A stretch of 64,000 nt of DNA from Klebsiella spallanzanii (GTDB lineage Bacteria > Pseudomonadota > Gammaproteobacteria > Enterobacterales > Enterobacteriaceae): NCBI RefSeq assembly GCF_902158555.1, contig NZ_CABGGS010000047.1, positions 186,001 to 250,000 of the forward strand. The letters are read 5' to 3'. Positions 1 through 9,405 of this stretch are shown here, in pieces. The notes below the pieces were generated by a model. The model was given only the letters and a program-made list of their open reading frames with translations. It had not been told where the DNA came from and did no database searches. Within the stretch, counting starts at the first letter, position 1. Each line of letters begins with the position of its first letter. Position numbers and translations under genes: made by a program.

Positions 1-646
1 TGTGGCCTTTATTATCCAGCAGTCTGGTTTTACCGAGCTGGTCACCAATTTTCAGTACCTGCGTGAGATTATTCGCCAAAGCGGTACCTTCGGCTATACG
101 CTCTATATTCTGCTGTTTATTATCGCCACCCTATGCCTGATCCCTGGCAGTATTTTAGTGATTGCTGGAGGGATTATTTTTGGCCCGCTGCCAGGCACCG
201 TGCTATCGCTGCTGGCCGCGACCGTCGCCTCTTCGCTATCGTTTCTGTTCGCCCGCTGGCTGGGCCGTGAGCTGCTGCTAAAATACGTCGGTCAGACGGC
301 GATATTTCAGGCAATCGAAAGAGGTATCTCCCGCAGCGGAACTGATTTTTTAATTCTGACCCGCCTCATCCCGCTATTTCCTTATAATATCCAGAATTAT
401 GCCTATGGTCTGACGGCTATTCCATTCTGGTCATTCACCTTTATTTCCGCTATCACCACCTTACCCGGCATATTTATTTATACGCTGATGGCCAGCGAGC
501 TTATCCGCGACGGTATCACGCTTCTCTTTGTGCTTAAACTGACGCTCGCGGGACTGGCCTTATTTGCCCTGCTCCAGGCGGCGAAAAGATATGCCCGCTA
601 CCGGCGAATCGATACCGAACAATTGCAGGCTAATAATGAAAAATAG
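1..646 (+). CDS. ydjX: DedA/TVP38-family inner-membrane protein YdjX (5' end outside window)
   Basis: This is a polytopic membrane protein of the SNARE-associated (DedA/TVP38/TMEM64) family; the exact substrate is unknown. The frame is open from base 2, and the GTG there is probably an internal codon. E. coli YdjX (236 aa) has about 20 further N-terminal residues, so the start lies upstream of the window. The family signature is visible in the glycine/proline-rich stretch PGSILVIAGG and in LTRLIPLFPYNIQNYAYG. Several hydrophobic helices flank these. It overlaps the next gene, ydjZ, by 11 bases, so the two are probably translated together. E. coli has ydjY between them; it is absent here. Confidence 0.9.
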   Translation, partial: VAFIIQQSGFTELVTNFQYLREIIRQSGTFGYTLYILLFIIATLCLIPGSILVIAGGIIFGPLPGTVLSLLAATVASSLSFLFARWLGRELLLKYVGQTAIFQAIERGISRSGTDFLILTRLIPLFPYNIQNYAYGLTAIPFWSFTFISAITTLPGIFIYTLMASELIRDGITLLFVLKLTLAGLALFALLQAAKRYARYRRIDTEQLQANNEK

Positions 647-1334
647 CAAAGCGCTCTACCGGATAACCATTGGCCTTATGCTGCTTGCGGCTCTGTTGGC
701 ATGGTGGCTCATACCCGATGTCAATGCGTTTATGCAGCATAGCCTCGCGACTTTTGCCACACTCGATCAGCAGGCGATTGAGCGCTTTATCGACTCCTGG
801 GGGCCGCAGGCCGCGCTGGTCTCCTTCGCGCTGATGATTCTGCAGGCGATTATCGCCCCGCTGCCCGCCTTCCTGATAACCTTCGCCAACGCCTCCCTGT
901 TCGGTGCCTTCTGGGGCGGCGTGCTGTCGTGGGTAAGTTCCATGGCCGGGGCGGCGCTGTGCTTTTTCATCGCCAGAGTTCTCGGTCGCGAAGTGGTGGA
1001 AAAGCTTACCGGCAAAAGCGTATTGCAGAGTATGGATGGCTTTTTTACCCGCTACGGTAAACACACCATCTTAATTTGCCGCCTGCTGCCCTTCGTGCCT
1101 TTTGATCCTGTGAGCTATGCCGCCGGGTTAACGTCAATGCGCTTTCGCCACTTTATGCTGGCCACCGGCCTTGGCCAGTTGCCCGCAACGATAGTCTATT
1201 CATGGACCAGCAGCCTGCTGACCGGCGGCACCTTCTGGCTGGTGACAGGTTTATCAGTCCTGTTTGCGCTGGCGATTGTGGTGGCCGTCGCGAAAGCACT
1301 CTATCTTGAACAGCAAAAGAGGAGTTCACGTTGA
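636..1334 (+). CDS. ydjZ: DedA/TVP38-family inner-membrane protein YdjZ
   Basis: A second SNARE-associated/DedA-type membrane protein, paralogous to YdjX. The start is placed at the ATG at 636 (MKNSKALYRI), giving 232 aa, close to the 235 aa of E. coli YdjZ; the frame is open further upstream but that part lies inside ydjX. It shares the family motif in CRLLPFVPFDPVSYAAG, with hydrophobic helices on both sides. The stop codon overlaps the TTG start of ynjA. Two DedA-type paralogues followed by a carboxymuconolactone-decarboxylase-fold protein and an ABC transporter are conserved in enterobacteria, but their shared function is not known. Confidence 0.9.
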   Translation: MKNSKALYRITIGLMLLAALLAWWLIPDVNAFMQHSLATFATLDQQAIERFIDSWGPQAALVSFALMILQAIIAPLPAFLITFANASLFGAFWGGVLSWVSSMAGAALCFFIARVLGREVVEKLTGKSVLQSMDGFFTRYGKHTILICRLLPFVPFDPVSYAAGLTSMRFRHFMLATGLGQLPATIVYSWTSSLLTGGTFWLVTGLSVLFALAIVVAVAKALYLEQQKRSSR

Positions 1335-1882
1335 GCTTACCGCCCCTTAAGTCAATTCCCCTGATTCTTCGCCCGCAGGCATGGCTGCACCGCCGCCACT
1401 ACGGCGAAGTGCTCAGCCCTATCCGCTGGTGGGGGCGCATTCCGCTGGTATTTTACCTGGTGTCGATGTTTGTCGGCTACCTGGAGCGTAAACGCTCTCC
1501 CCTTGACCCGGTGCTGCGTTCGCTGGTCAGCGCTCGGGTTGCGCAACTGTGCTTGTGCGAATTTTGCATTGATATTACCAATATGAAACTGGCGGAACGT
1601 ACCGGCGGCAGCGATAAACTGCTGGCGGTCGCCGGGTGGCGAGACAGCACCTTATTCAGTGAACGCGAGCGGCTGGCGCTGGAATATGCCGAAGCCGCCA
1701 GCATGACGCCGCCGGTCGTCGACGATGCGCTGCGCAGTAAAATGGCCGCGCAATTTGATGCCCAGGCGCTGACCGAACTCACGGCGCTTATCGGTTTACA
1801 GAACCTGTCGGCGCGCTTTAATTCGGCGATGGCGATCCCCGCACAGGGGCTATGCCAGATCCCAACCGATTCAAAACCATAA
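1331..1882 (+). CDS. ynjA: YnjA, carboxymuconolactone decarboxylase/AhpD-fold protein
   Basis: A 183-aa soluble protein of the CMD/AhpD-like fold, nearly collinear with E. coli YnjA (182 aa). A C-x2-C pair lies in the segment CLCEFCIDITN near residue 75, as in AhpD-like thiol proteins, although the downstream His of AhpD is not obvious. The start is a TTG that overlaps the ydjZ stop; a strong ribosome binding site (AGAGGAG, 1318-1324) sits six bases upstream and supports it. The gene runs directly into ynjBCD. A redox or peroxidase role is an inference from the fold and cysteine pair only. Confidence 0.9.
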   Translation: MSLPPLKSIPLILRPQAWLHRRHYGEVLSPIRWWGRIPLVFYLVSMFVGYLERKRSPLDPVLRSLVSARVAQLCLCEFCIDITNMKLAERTGGSDKLLAVAGWRDSTLFSERERLALEYAEAASMTPPVVDDALRSKMAAQFDAQALTELTALIGLQNLSARFNSAMAIPAQGLCQIPTDSKP

Positions 1883-1891
1883 GGAGTGGTT

Positions 1892-3052
1892 ATGCGCAGT
1901 TTGCTGGTCTTCGCTTTACTATTGCTCTCCCCGCTGACCGCCAGCGCCAGCTGGCAATCCACGCAACAAGAAGCCCGCGGTCAGACGGTATGGTTTAACG
2001 CCTGGGGTGGAGATCCGGCGGTCAACCGCTATCTTGATTGGGTCAGCGGTGAGGTCAAACGCGACTACGCCATCGATCTGCGCATCGTGCATATCGCCGA
2101 TGCCGCCGATGCGGTAAAGCGTATCCAGACCGAAGCCCGTGCCGGACGCAGTCAAGGCGGTTCAATCGATCTGCTGTGGGTGAACGGCGAGAACTTCCGT
2201 ACCCTGAAAAGCGCAAATTTGCTGCAAACCCAGTGGGCAGAAACCTTGCCCAACTGGCGCTTTGTTGATACGCAAAAACCGGTGCGCGAGGATTTCTCTA
2301 TCCCGACCGACGGCGCAGAATCACCGTGGGGCGGCGCGCAGCTCACTTTTATCGCCCGCCGTTCACAAACGCCCGACGTGCCCAAAAACCCGCAGGAACT
2401 GCTGACGTTCGCCGCCGCCCATCCCGGCAGCGTCACCTATCCGCGCCCGCCAGATTTCACCGGCACCGCTTTTCTCGAACAACTGCTGCTGACGCTGACC
2501 CAACAACCCGATGCCCTGCGCCAGCCGCCGCAGGAGGCCACCTTCGCCGCCGTAACCGCGCCGCTGTGGCAATACCTTGACCAGCTCCACCCTTTACTGT
2601 GGCGTCAGGGTCGCGACTTCCCGGCCTCGCCCGCTCGTATGGATGCGATGTTGACGAGCGGCACGCTTAAGCTTTCATTGACCTTCAACCCGCTTCACGC
2701 GCAGCAAAAAGCAGCGAGCGGAGAATTGCCGAAAGACAGTTACGGCTTCGGCTTCAGCGAGGGCATGCTCGGTAACGTCCACTTTGTGGCGATCCCAGCC
2801 AACGCCCGCGCAGCGGCGGGCGCAAAAGTGGTCGCCAATTTCCTGCTCTCGCCCGAAGCGCAACTGCGCAAAGCTGACCCGGCAATATGGGGCGACCCCA
2901 GCGTGCTGGATCCGGCGAGTTTAACGGATACTCAGCGCCAGGCCTTTAACGCCGTTGTGCCGCAGAATATGCCGCCAATGCTGGGCGAACCGCACGCTGC
3001 CTGGGTTGATGCGCTGGAGCAGGAATGGCTGCGCCGTTACGGTACGCACTAA
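1892..3052 (+). CDS. ynjB: YnjB, periplasmic substrate-binding protein of the YnjBCD ABC transporter
   Basis: A periplasmic solute-binding protein of 386 aa. The N-terminus (MRSLLVFALLLLSPLTASA) is a typical Sec signal peptide. The ATG at 1892 is preferred to the in-frame GTG at 1886 because AAGGAG (1881-1886) is then correctly spaced. The mature protein resembles extracellular binding proteins of the spermidine/thiamine/iron class; the segment VWFNAWGGDPAVNRYLDW is characteristic. The substrate is unknown. The 3' end overlaps ynjC by 28 bases, so the transporter components are coupled. E. coli YnjB is 388 aa. Confidence 0.92.
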   Translation: MRSLLVFALLLLSPLTASASWQSTQQEARGQTVWFNAWGGDPAVNRYLDWVSGEVKRDYAIDLRIVHIADAADAVKRIQTEARAGRSQGGSIDLLWVNGENFRTLKSANLLQTQWAETLPNWRFVDTQKPVREDFSIPTDGAESPWGGAQLTFIARRSQTPDVPKNPQELLTFAAAHPGSVTYPRPPDFTGTAFLEQLLLTLTQQPDALRQPPQEATFAAVTAPLWQYLDQLHPLLWRQGRDFPASPARMDAMLTSGTLKLSLTFNPLHAQQKAASGELPKDSYGFGFSEGMLGNVHFVAIPANARAAAGAKVVANFLLSPEAQLRKADPAIWGDPSVLDPASLTDTQRQAFNAVVPQNMPPMLGEPHAAWVDALEQEWLRRYGTH

Positions 3053-4560
3053 CGCTGCTAACCTGGGGATTGGTAGCGCTGATCTATTTGCCGCTGCTCC
3101 CGGCGGCTTCACTGATGGCGCTGCCAGCACTGCGCCTCTCCTGCTGGCAGGCGCTGTTTGCCGATCCACAGTTCACTCAGGCGCTGGTGGCGACCCTCGT
3201 CTCTACCCTGCTGTCGGTTGGCGGTGCGCTGCTTATCACCGCCACTGTTGTTGCCGCACTTTGGCCATCGACTGGCTGGCAACGGCTGGTGAGAAGGCTC
3301 CCGCTGCTGCTGGCGGTGCCTCACGTGGCCTTCGCTACCGCCGCCCTGCTGTTGTTCGCCGAGGGCGGCTGGCTCTATCGCTTGCTCCCCTTTTTATCCC
3401 CGGCTGTCGACCGCTACGGTATCGGTCTGGGCCTGACGATGGCGGTTAAAGAGAGCGCGTTTCTGCTGTGGGTGGTTTATGGCCTGCTGGGGGAGAAACG
3501 CCTGGCCGGGCAGGCCACGGTATTAAAAAGCCTCGGTTACGGCCGCTGGCAGTGCCTGAAGTGGTTAGTGTTACCCGCGCTGCTTCCGGCGCTGTCGATA
3601 GTATTGCTGGCGACCACCGCCTGGAGCCTTTCGGCGGTGGACGTCGCGCTGGTGATTGGGCCAGGCAACCCGCCGACGCTGGCAGTTCTGACCTGGCAAT
3701 GGTTAAACCAGGGCGATGAACTACAGCAGAATAAAGGGGCGCTCGCCAGCCTGGTATTACTGCTAATTCTGGTCATGATGGCGCTGGCGGCGTGGGGGAT
3801 CTGGCGTGCCTGGCGACGGCGAATACCGCGGGTTCAGGGAATCCGTCACCCGCAGCCGCAAGCCCTCGCCGGGAAAAGTTTCGCCATACTCCTGCCGCTG
3901 TGCGGGGTGGCCTGCGCCCTGCTGCTTGCCGCGCTGGCGCAGAGCAGCCCGCCGGTCAGCGAGAGCGTCGGCAACAGCCTGTGGCTTGGGCTATGCTCAG
4001 CGTTTATCGGCGCGGTCATTTGCCTGCTGTGGCTGGAACTTGGCCCTTCCCGCTTCGGCGGAGGGATCTGGCTGCCGCTGATTTTACCCGCGCTGCCGCT
4101 GGCGGATGGCCAGTACCAGCTGGCGCTGTATGCATGGCTGGACGGCGAGTGGATCACCGTTTTATGGGGACATCTACTGTGGGTGGTACCGTGGATGCTG
4201 TTTATTCTGCAACCAGCGTGGCGCGGGCGAGATCCGCGCGCGATGCTGGTGGCGCGGACTCTCGGCTGGCAGCAAGGGCGTATCTTCTGGCGGGTCACGC
4301 TCCCTTCGCTGACGCGCCCGCTGCTGACGGCGCTGGCGGTCGGATTTTCGGTGAGCATCGCGCAATATTTACCGACCCTGTGGTTAGGCGGTGGACGTAT
4401 TCCAACGCTCACCAGCGAAGCCGTGGCCCTGAGCAGCGGCGGCGATACGCAAATCCTCGCCGCCCAGGCGTTATGGCAGCTTCTTTTACCGGCAGTTTTC
4501 TTTGCCTTCACCGCGTTGCTGGCCTGGCTGACGGGCCGCTATCGACAAGGGTTACGCTAA
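3025..4560 (+). CDS. ynjC: YnjC, fused-permease subunit of the YnjBCD ABC transporter
   Basis: An inner-membrane permease of 511 aa containing two BPD-type permease units in one chain, about 12 membrane segments, matching E. coli YnjC in length and layout. EAA-like loops are visible near residue 175 (TVLKSLGYGRWQCLKWLVLP) and in the second half (MLVARTLGWQQGRIFWRVTLP). It forms the channel for the YnjB ligand and is energised by YnjD. Its start lies inside ynjB and its stop overlaps the ynjD start (TAATG), so stoichiometric translation is likely. Confidence 0.92.
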   Translation: MAAPLRYALTLLTWGLVALIYLPLLPAASLMALPALRLSCWQALFADPQFTQALVATLVSTLLSVGGALLITATVVAALWPSTGWQRLVRRLPLLLAVPHVAFATAALLLFAEGGWLYRLLPFLSPAVDRYGIGLGLTMAVKESAFLLWVVYGLLGEKRLAGQATVLKSLGYGRWQCLKWLVLPALLPALSIVLLATTAWSLSAVDVALVIGPGNPPTLAVLTWQWLNQGDELQQNKGALASLVLLLILVMMALAAWGIWRAWRRRIPRVQGIRHPQPQALAGKSFAILLPLCGVACALLLAALAQSSPPVSESVGNSLWLGLCSAFIGAVICLLWLELGPSRFGGGIWLPLILPALPLADGQYQLALYAWLDGEWITVLWGHLLWVVPWMLFILQPAWRGRDPRAMLVARTLGWQQGRIFWRVTLPSLTRPLLTALAVGFSVSIAQYLPTLWLGGGRIPTLTSEAVALSSGGDTQILAAQALWQLLLPAVFFAFTALLAWLTGRYRQGLR

Positions 4561-5192
4561 TGTTGACCGTCAAAAACTTCACTCTGTGCCTTAAAAAACA
4601 GACGCTGCTGCACAACGTGGATTTTTCGGTTGCCCCCGGCGAAGTACTGACGCTAATGGGCCCGTCCGGTAGCGGCAAATCCACCCTGTTCGCCTGGATG
4701 GTGGGCGCGCTGGCGGAGAATTTCCGCGCTTCAGGCGAGTTGTGGCTGGATAACCAGCGCGGCGATAATTTACCAACTGAACGGCGGCGCATTGGCATTT
4801 TGTTCCAGGACGCGCTGCTGTTCGACCATTTCAGCGTCGGGCAGAACCTGCTGCTGGCGCTTCCAGCGCAAATTAAGGGAACACAGCGCAAAGTTCAGGT
4901 GGAGCAGGCCCTCGAACGGGCCGGGCTACCCGGTTTCTACACCCGCGATCCGGCGACGCTTTCCGGCGGTCAGCGTGCACGTGTCAGCCTGCTACGCGCC
5001 CTGCTGGCCCAGCCGCGAGCGCTGCTGCTGGATGAACCGTTTAATCGTCTCGACGTTGATCTGCGCGCTGATTTTCGTCAGTGGGTGTTCAGCGAACTGA
5101 CACGACAGGCGATTCCTGCCGTGTTGGTGACCCATGACAATCAGGATAAGCCTGCCGGTGGGCGCTGTTTGCATATGAGCCTCTGGCATTGA
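4560..5192 (+). CDS. ynjD: YnjD, ATP-binding subunit of the YnjBCD ABC transporter
   Basis: An ABC ATPase of 210 aa. Walker A is GPSGSGKST near residue 35, the signature motif is LSGGQRARVSLLRALLAQP, Walker B is ALLLDEPFNRLD, and the H-loop is VLVTHD. The start ATG overlaps the ynjC stop; the open frame upstream is only the shadow of ynjC. E. coli YnjD is slightly longer (217 aa); the C-terminus here ends soon after the H-loop, so there is no regulatory extension. The fused permease indicates that the ATPase works as a homodimer on one YnjC chain. Confidence 0.92.
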   Translation: MLTVKNFTLCLKKQTLLHNVDFSVAPGEVLTLMGPSGSGKSTLFAWMVGALAENFRASGELWLDNQRGDNLPTERRRIGILFQDALLFDHFSVGQNLLLALPAQIKGTQRKVQVEQALERAGLPGFYTRDPATLSGGQRARVSLLRALLAQPRALLLDEPFNRLDVDLRADFRQWVFSELTRQAIPAVLVTHDNQDKPAGGRCLHMSLWH

Positions 5193-5270
5193 AAGCCTGC
5201 GCTATCGCAAAGAATTCTCCGCTGATAACGCGGAGAATTGCCGCTCAATTTTCTACTGTCGGGCATTTCG

Positions 5271-6578
5271 ATGAAACGTGTTTCTCAATTGACCGCACTC
5301 GCCCTGCTGATGGGGCTTGCTGCTACTTCCACCTTCGCCGCTGAAACCATGCCAACGCTAACGCTTTCCACGCTGCAACAGCAGAACGGCGTCGCCATTG
5401 ATACGCGTCTCAGCGCTTTCTATAACGGTTGGCCGCAAAACGCCAACGGCCCACAGGGCCATGAACCGCAGGCGCTGAATCTTTCCGCCAGCTGGCTTGG
5501 CGCCATGAACGATGAGCAGATGAGCGCCTGGGCTAAGCAGCATAATCTGCAGGCATCCACGCCAATTGCGTTGTACGGAGATACAGACGACAACGCAAAA
5601 GTTGCCGCACGCCTTAAAGCAGCCGGGTTCACTCATCTCAGCGCACTCGGCGATGCCCTGAATCAGACGGACCGCCTGCAGAAGCTGCCGCATTTTGAGC
5701 AACTGATTTATCCGCAGTGGCTGCACGACCTCCAGCAGGGTAAACAGGTCACCGCAGCCCCTGCCGGACAGTGGAAGGTGTTTGAAGCCGCCTGGGGCGC
5801 GCCGAAGTTTTATCTGCTTAACCATATTCCGGGCGCGGGTTATATCGACACCAACGAGGTGGAGAGCGAGCCGCTGTGGAACAAAGTTTCCGACGAGCAG
5901 CTTAAAACAATGCTGGCAAAACATGGTATTCGCCATGACACCACGGTGATCCTGTACGGTCGTGATGTGTATGCCGCCGCCCGCGTGGCGCAGATTATGC
6001 TCTACGCCGGAGTGAAAGATGTGCGTCTGCTCGACGGCGGATGGAAAACCTGGTCCGACGCCGGGCTGCCGGTTGAACGTGGTACGCCGCCGAAACAACA
6101 ACCTGAGCCGGACTTCGGCGCGACGATTCCCGGTCAGCCGCAGCTGATGCTTAATACCGAGCAGGCCCGCGCCCTGCTGCACCGCCAGGACGCTTCTCTG
6201 GTGAGCATTCGTTCCTGGCCAGAGTTTATTGGCGCCACCAGCGGCTACAGCTACATCAAGCCGATGGGGGAGATTGCCGGGGCCCGCTGGGGCCATGCCG
6301 GAAGCGACTCCACCCATATGGAGGATTTCCATAATCCGGACGGCACCATGCGCAGCGCCGATGATATCGCCGCCATGTGGAAATCATGGAATATTCTGCC
6401 GAACCAGCAGGTCTCTTTCTACTGCGGTACCGGCTGGCGCGCCTCAGAAACGTTTATGTACGCCTGGGCAATGGGCTGGCAAAACGTCTCGGTGTACGAT
6501 GGCGGCTGGTACGAATGGAGCAGTAATCCGAAAAACCCGGTTACTCACGGGGAGCGCGGTCCGGATAGCAGTAAGTAA
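5271..6578 (+). CDS. ynjE: YnjE, periplasmic three-domain rhodanese (thiosulfate sulfurtransferase)
   Basis: A multidomain sulfurtransferase of 435 aa, the same length as E. coli YnjE. The signal peptide is MKRVSQLTALALLMGLAATSTFAA. The start at 5271 is preferred over an upstream in-frame ATG at 5238 because the signal peptide begins here. Three rhodanese-like domains follow; the only clear active-site loop is YCGTGWRASE near residue 385, with cysteine as the persulfide carrier, so only the last domain should be catalytic. It follows ynjD by about 80 bases and may be co-transcribed. The sulfur donor and acceptor in vivo are unknown. Confidence 0.92.
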   Translation: MKRVSQLTALALLMGLAATSTFAAETMPTLTLSTLQQQNGVAIDTRLSAFYNGWPQNANGPQGHEPQALNLSASWLGAMNDEQMSAWAKQHNLQASTPIALYGDTDDNAKVAARLKAAGFTHLSALGDALNQTDRLQKLPHFEQLIYPQWLHDLQQGKQVTAAPAGQWKVFEAAWGAPKFYLLNHIPGAGYIDTNEVESEPLWNKVSDEQLKTMLAKHGIRHDTTVILYGRDVYAAARVAQIMLYAGVKDVRLLDGGWKTWSDAGLPVERGTPPKQQPEPDFGATIPGQPQLMLNTEQARALLHRQDASLVSIRSWPEFIGATSGYSYIKPMGEIAGARWGHAGSDSTHMEDFHNPDGTMRSADDIAAMWKSWNILPNQQVSFYCGTGWRASETFMYAWAMGWQNVSVYDGGWYEWSSNPKNPVTHGERGPDSSK

Positions 6579-6596
6579 TTCGCTTATTGGCAACAT

Positions 6597-6712
6597 GCGC
6601 CGCCGGGAAACAGCTTTGCTACGTGCTGCTTCCCGGAGGCGATGCTACGCATCTGTCCGGGCTACCGGACCGCAGACGACTGTGAACCCGTCAGCCGCCG
6701 CCCGGCATCAAA
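6597..6712. repeat. REP/BIME-type palindromic repeat cluster
   Basis: The convergent ynjE/ynjF interval holds several imperfect palindromic units of the enterobacterial REP type, for example GCCGGGAAACAGC with GCTGCTTCCCGG, the pair CTGTCCGGGCTACCGGACCG, and the terminal CAGCCGCCGCCCGGCATC. Such elements commonly lie between convergent genes, where they stabilise 3' ends or bind gyrase or IHF. No separate intrinsic terminator is seen. Confidence 0.75.
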
Positions 6713-6720
6713 TATGCTCA

Positions 6721-7338
6721 CTAAACTCCCACCTGTTTAAGTGTGACATAACCACTCCACACCCGCGTAAAGGTCGTCAGCCAACACAGCGCGCCAAAAA
6801 TCCATGCCAGCCAGGCAAACCATTCAGGGAACAGGCAGCCCAGCACAAACAGCGCAATGGTCTCCGTCCCTTCCGTTAGCCCGCCAATATAATAAAACGA
6901 TTTATGGGCATAGCCTGGATTATCAATTTGATGCTTCGCCGCCAGCGCGGCAAAAGCCAGAAAGCTGCTGCCGGTACCGATAAAAGCAAACAGCAGCCAG
7001 CCGCCCGCCAGCGCATTGTGCGCCGGGTCGGCAAGAATAAACCCGAACGGCACCAGAGCGTAAAACAGGAAATCGAGCGAAATATCCAGAAAACCACCTG
7101 CATCGGTTAGCCCGCGCCTGCGGGCCAGCGCGCCGTCTAAACCATCCAGCAGGCGGTTAAGAACAATCGCCACCAGCGCTGCCTGATACCAGCCCAGGGC
7201 TAAAAACGGCAGCGCCAGCACGCCTATCGCAAAGCCAAATAGCGTCAGGCCATCGGGAGAGACCGCGGGACGATCCAGCAGGGCTGCGGTCGCATTGAGC
7301 ACAGGTTTCAGTCGAGGGTGCAGATGACGGTCAAGCAC
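6721..7338 (-). CDS. ynjF: YnjF, CDP-alcohol phosphatidyltransferase family protein
   Basis: An integral membrane enzyme of 205 aa in the CDP-alcohol phosphatidyltransferase family, which transfers a phosphatidyl group from CDP-diacylglycerol to an alcohol. The catalytic signature is present as the DGLDGALAR segment followed by GGFLDISLD around residues 64-88, with all the acidic metal ligands in place. The start is GTG at 7338 with GGAGA upstream. It lies convergent to ynjE and divergent from nudG. The acceptor alcohol is not known for the E. coli orthologue. Confidence 0.9.
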   Translation of the reverse strand: MLDRHLHPRLKPVLNATAALLDRPAVSPDGLTLFGFAIGVLALPFLALGWYQAALVAIVLNRLLDGLDGALARRRGLTDAGGFLDISLDFLFYALVPFGFILADPAHNALAGGWLLFAFIGTGSSFLAFAALAAKHQIDNPGYAHKSFYYIGGLTEGTETIALFVLGCLFPEWFAWLAWIFGALCWLTTFTRVWSGYVTLKQVGV

Positions 7339-7424
7339 AAAGTCTCTCCAGCGGGTTTAGAATTGATTGAACGGCACGAAGGCGGTGATAATAGGCCATT
7401 ATCCCGCACAGAACGATGATTCAC

Positions 7425-7835
7425 ATGCTAAAAACTATTGATGTTGTTGCCGCCATTATCGAACGCAACGGGCAAATTTTGCTGGCAAAGCGGCCCCCCC
7501 ACGCGGATCAACCGGGAATGTGGGAGTTTGCCGGGGGTAAAGTTGAACCAGGCGAAACTCAGGCACAGGCGCTAACGCGGGAGCTTCAGGAAGAACTCGG
7601 GATCGTCGCCCAACCGCAATGCTATATCGCCAGCCATCAGCGTGAAGTCTCCGCCCGTCTGATACACCTTCACGCCTGGTGGGTTGCGCAGTTTAGCGGT
7701 GAGCCTACTGCCCACTACCACAGCCAGCTATGCTGGTGCTCACCGCAGGAGGCCTTGACCTTCAACCTTGCGCCAGCCGATATCCCCCTGCTGGAAGCCT
7801 TTATCGCACAACGCGCATCTCTCCTTTCCCGCTAA
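7425..7835 (+). CDS. nudG: NudG, CTP/oxidised-nucleotide Nudix pyrophosphohydrolase
   Basis: A cytosolic Nudix hydrolase of 136 aa. The Nudix box runs from GGKVEPGETQAQAL to RELQEELGI (G-x5-E-x7-REUxEExGU satisfied). Orthologous to E. coli NudG (135 aa), which hydrolyses CTP, dCTP and 5-methyl-dCTP as well as oxidised nucleotides such as 2-hydroxy-dATP, so it acts in nucleotide-pool sanitation. The start at 7425 (MLKTIDVVAAII) matches the E. coli N-terminus better than the ATG three codons upstream. ynjH, which follows nudG in E. coli, is absent here. Confidence 0.92.
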   Translation: MLKTIDVVAAIIERNGQILLAKRPPHADQPGMWEFAGGKVEPGETQAQALTRELQEELGIVAQPQCYIASHQREVSARLIHLHAWWVAQFSGEPTAHYHSQLCWCSPQEALTFNLAPADIPLLEAFIAQRASLLSR

Positions 7836-7937
7836 TTTTGTCAGGCTACTGTCATCGTTTTTGATTATGACCAATGCCTGATTATAAATTTTGCTTTCTG
7901 AACAATTTTTCCTTGCTTAACTAACGATTCCCGGTGG

Positions 7938-7943
7938 TATAGT
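7938..7943 (+). promoter_or_regulatory. Candidate extended -10 element of the gdhA promoter
   Basis: TATAGT preceded by TGG (TGn extended -10 form) lies about 75 bases upstream of gdhA in an AT-rich, gene-free interval (7836-8017). A good -35 at ideal spacing is not evident, which suits an extended -10 promoter. The interval contains nothing else I can identify; the gdhA ribosome binding site AAGGGGAA is just upstream of its ATG. Confidence 0.4.
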
Positions 7944-8002
7944 CGGAAAATCGGCCTTTTCAAGAGCCGAATCATAATAAATAAATGCAATCACAATCAT
8001 AA

Positions 8003-9361
<1,359 letters not shown>

Positions 9362-9370
9362 GGCACCGGT

Positions 9371-9405
9371 AACGCCTCACCTGATGGGTGAGGCGTTATT
9401 TTTAT
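9371..9405 (+). terminator. gdhA rho-independent terminator
   Basis: Inverted repeat AACGCCTCACC / GGGTGAGGCGTT with a four-base loop (TGAT), followed by ATTTTTAT. It lies ten bases after the gdhA stop and touches the 3' end of the convergent J-domain/Sel1 gene, so it may act in both directions. Confidence 0.85.

Noticed and set aside
2955-3449. Open frame of 164 codons overlapping ynjB and ynjC on the plus strand
   Set aside because: Frame-shadow of two clear transporter genes, with no family similarity and arginine/alanine-rich composition typical of GC-rich off-frame reading.
5358-6332. 324-codon minus-strand open frame inside ynjE
   Set aside because: Antisense shadow of a strongly conserved rhodanese gene; no start signal or recognisable domain.
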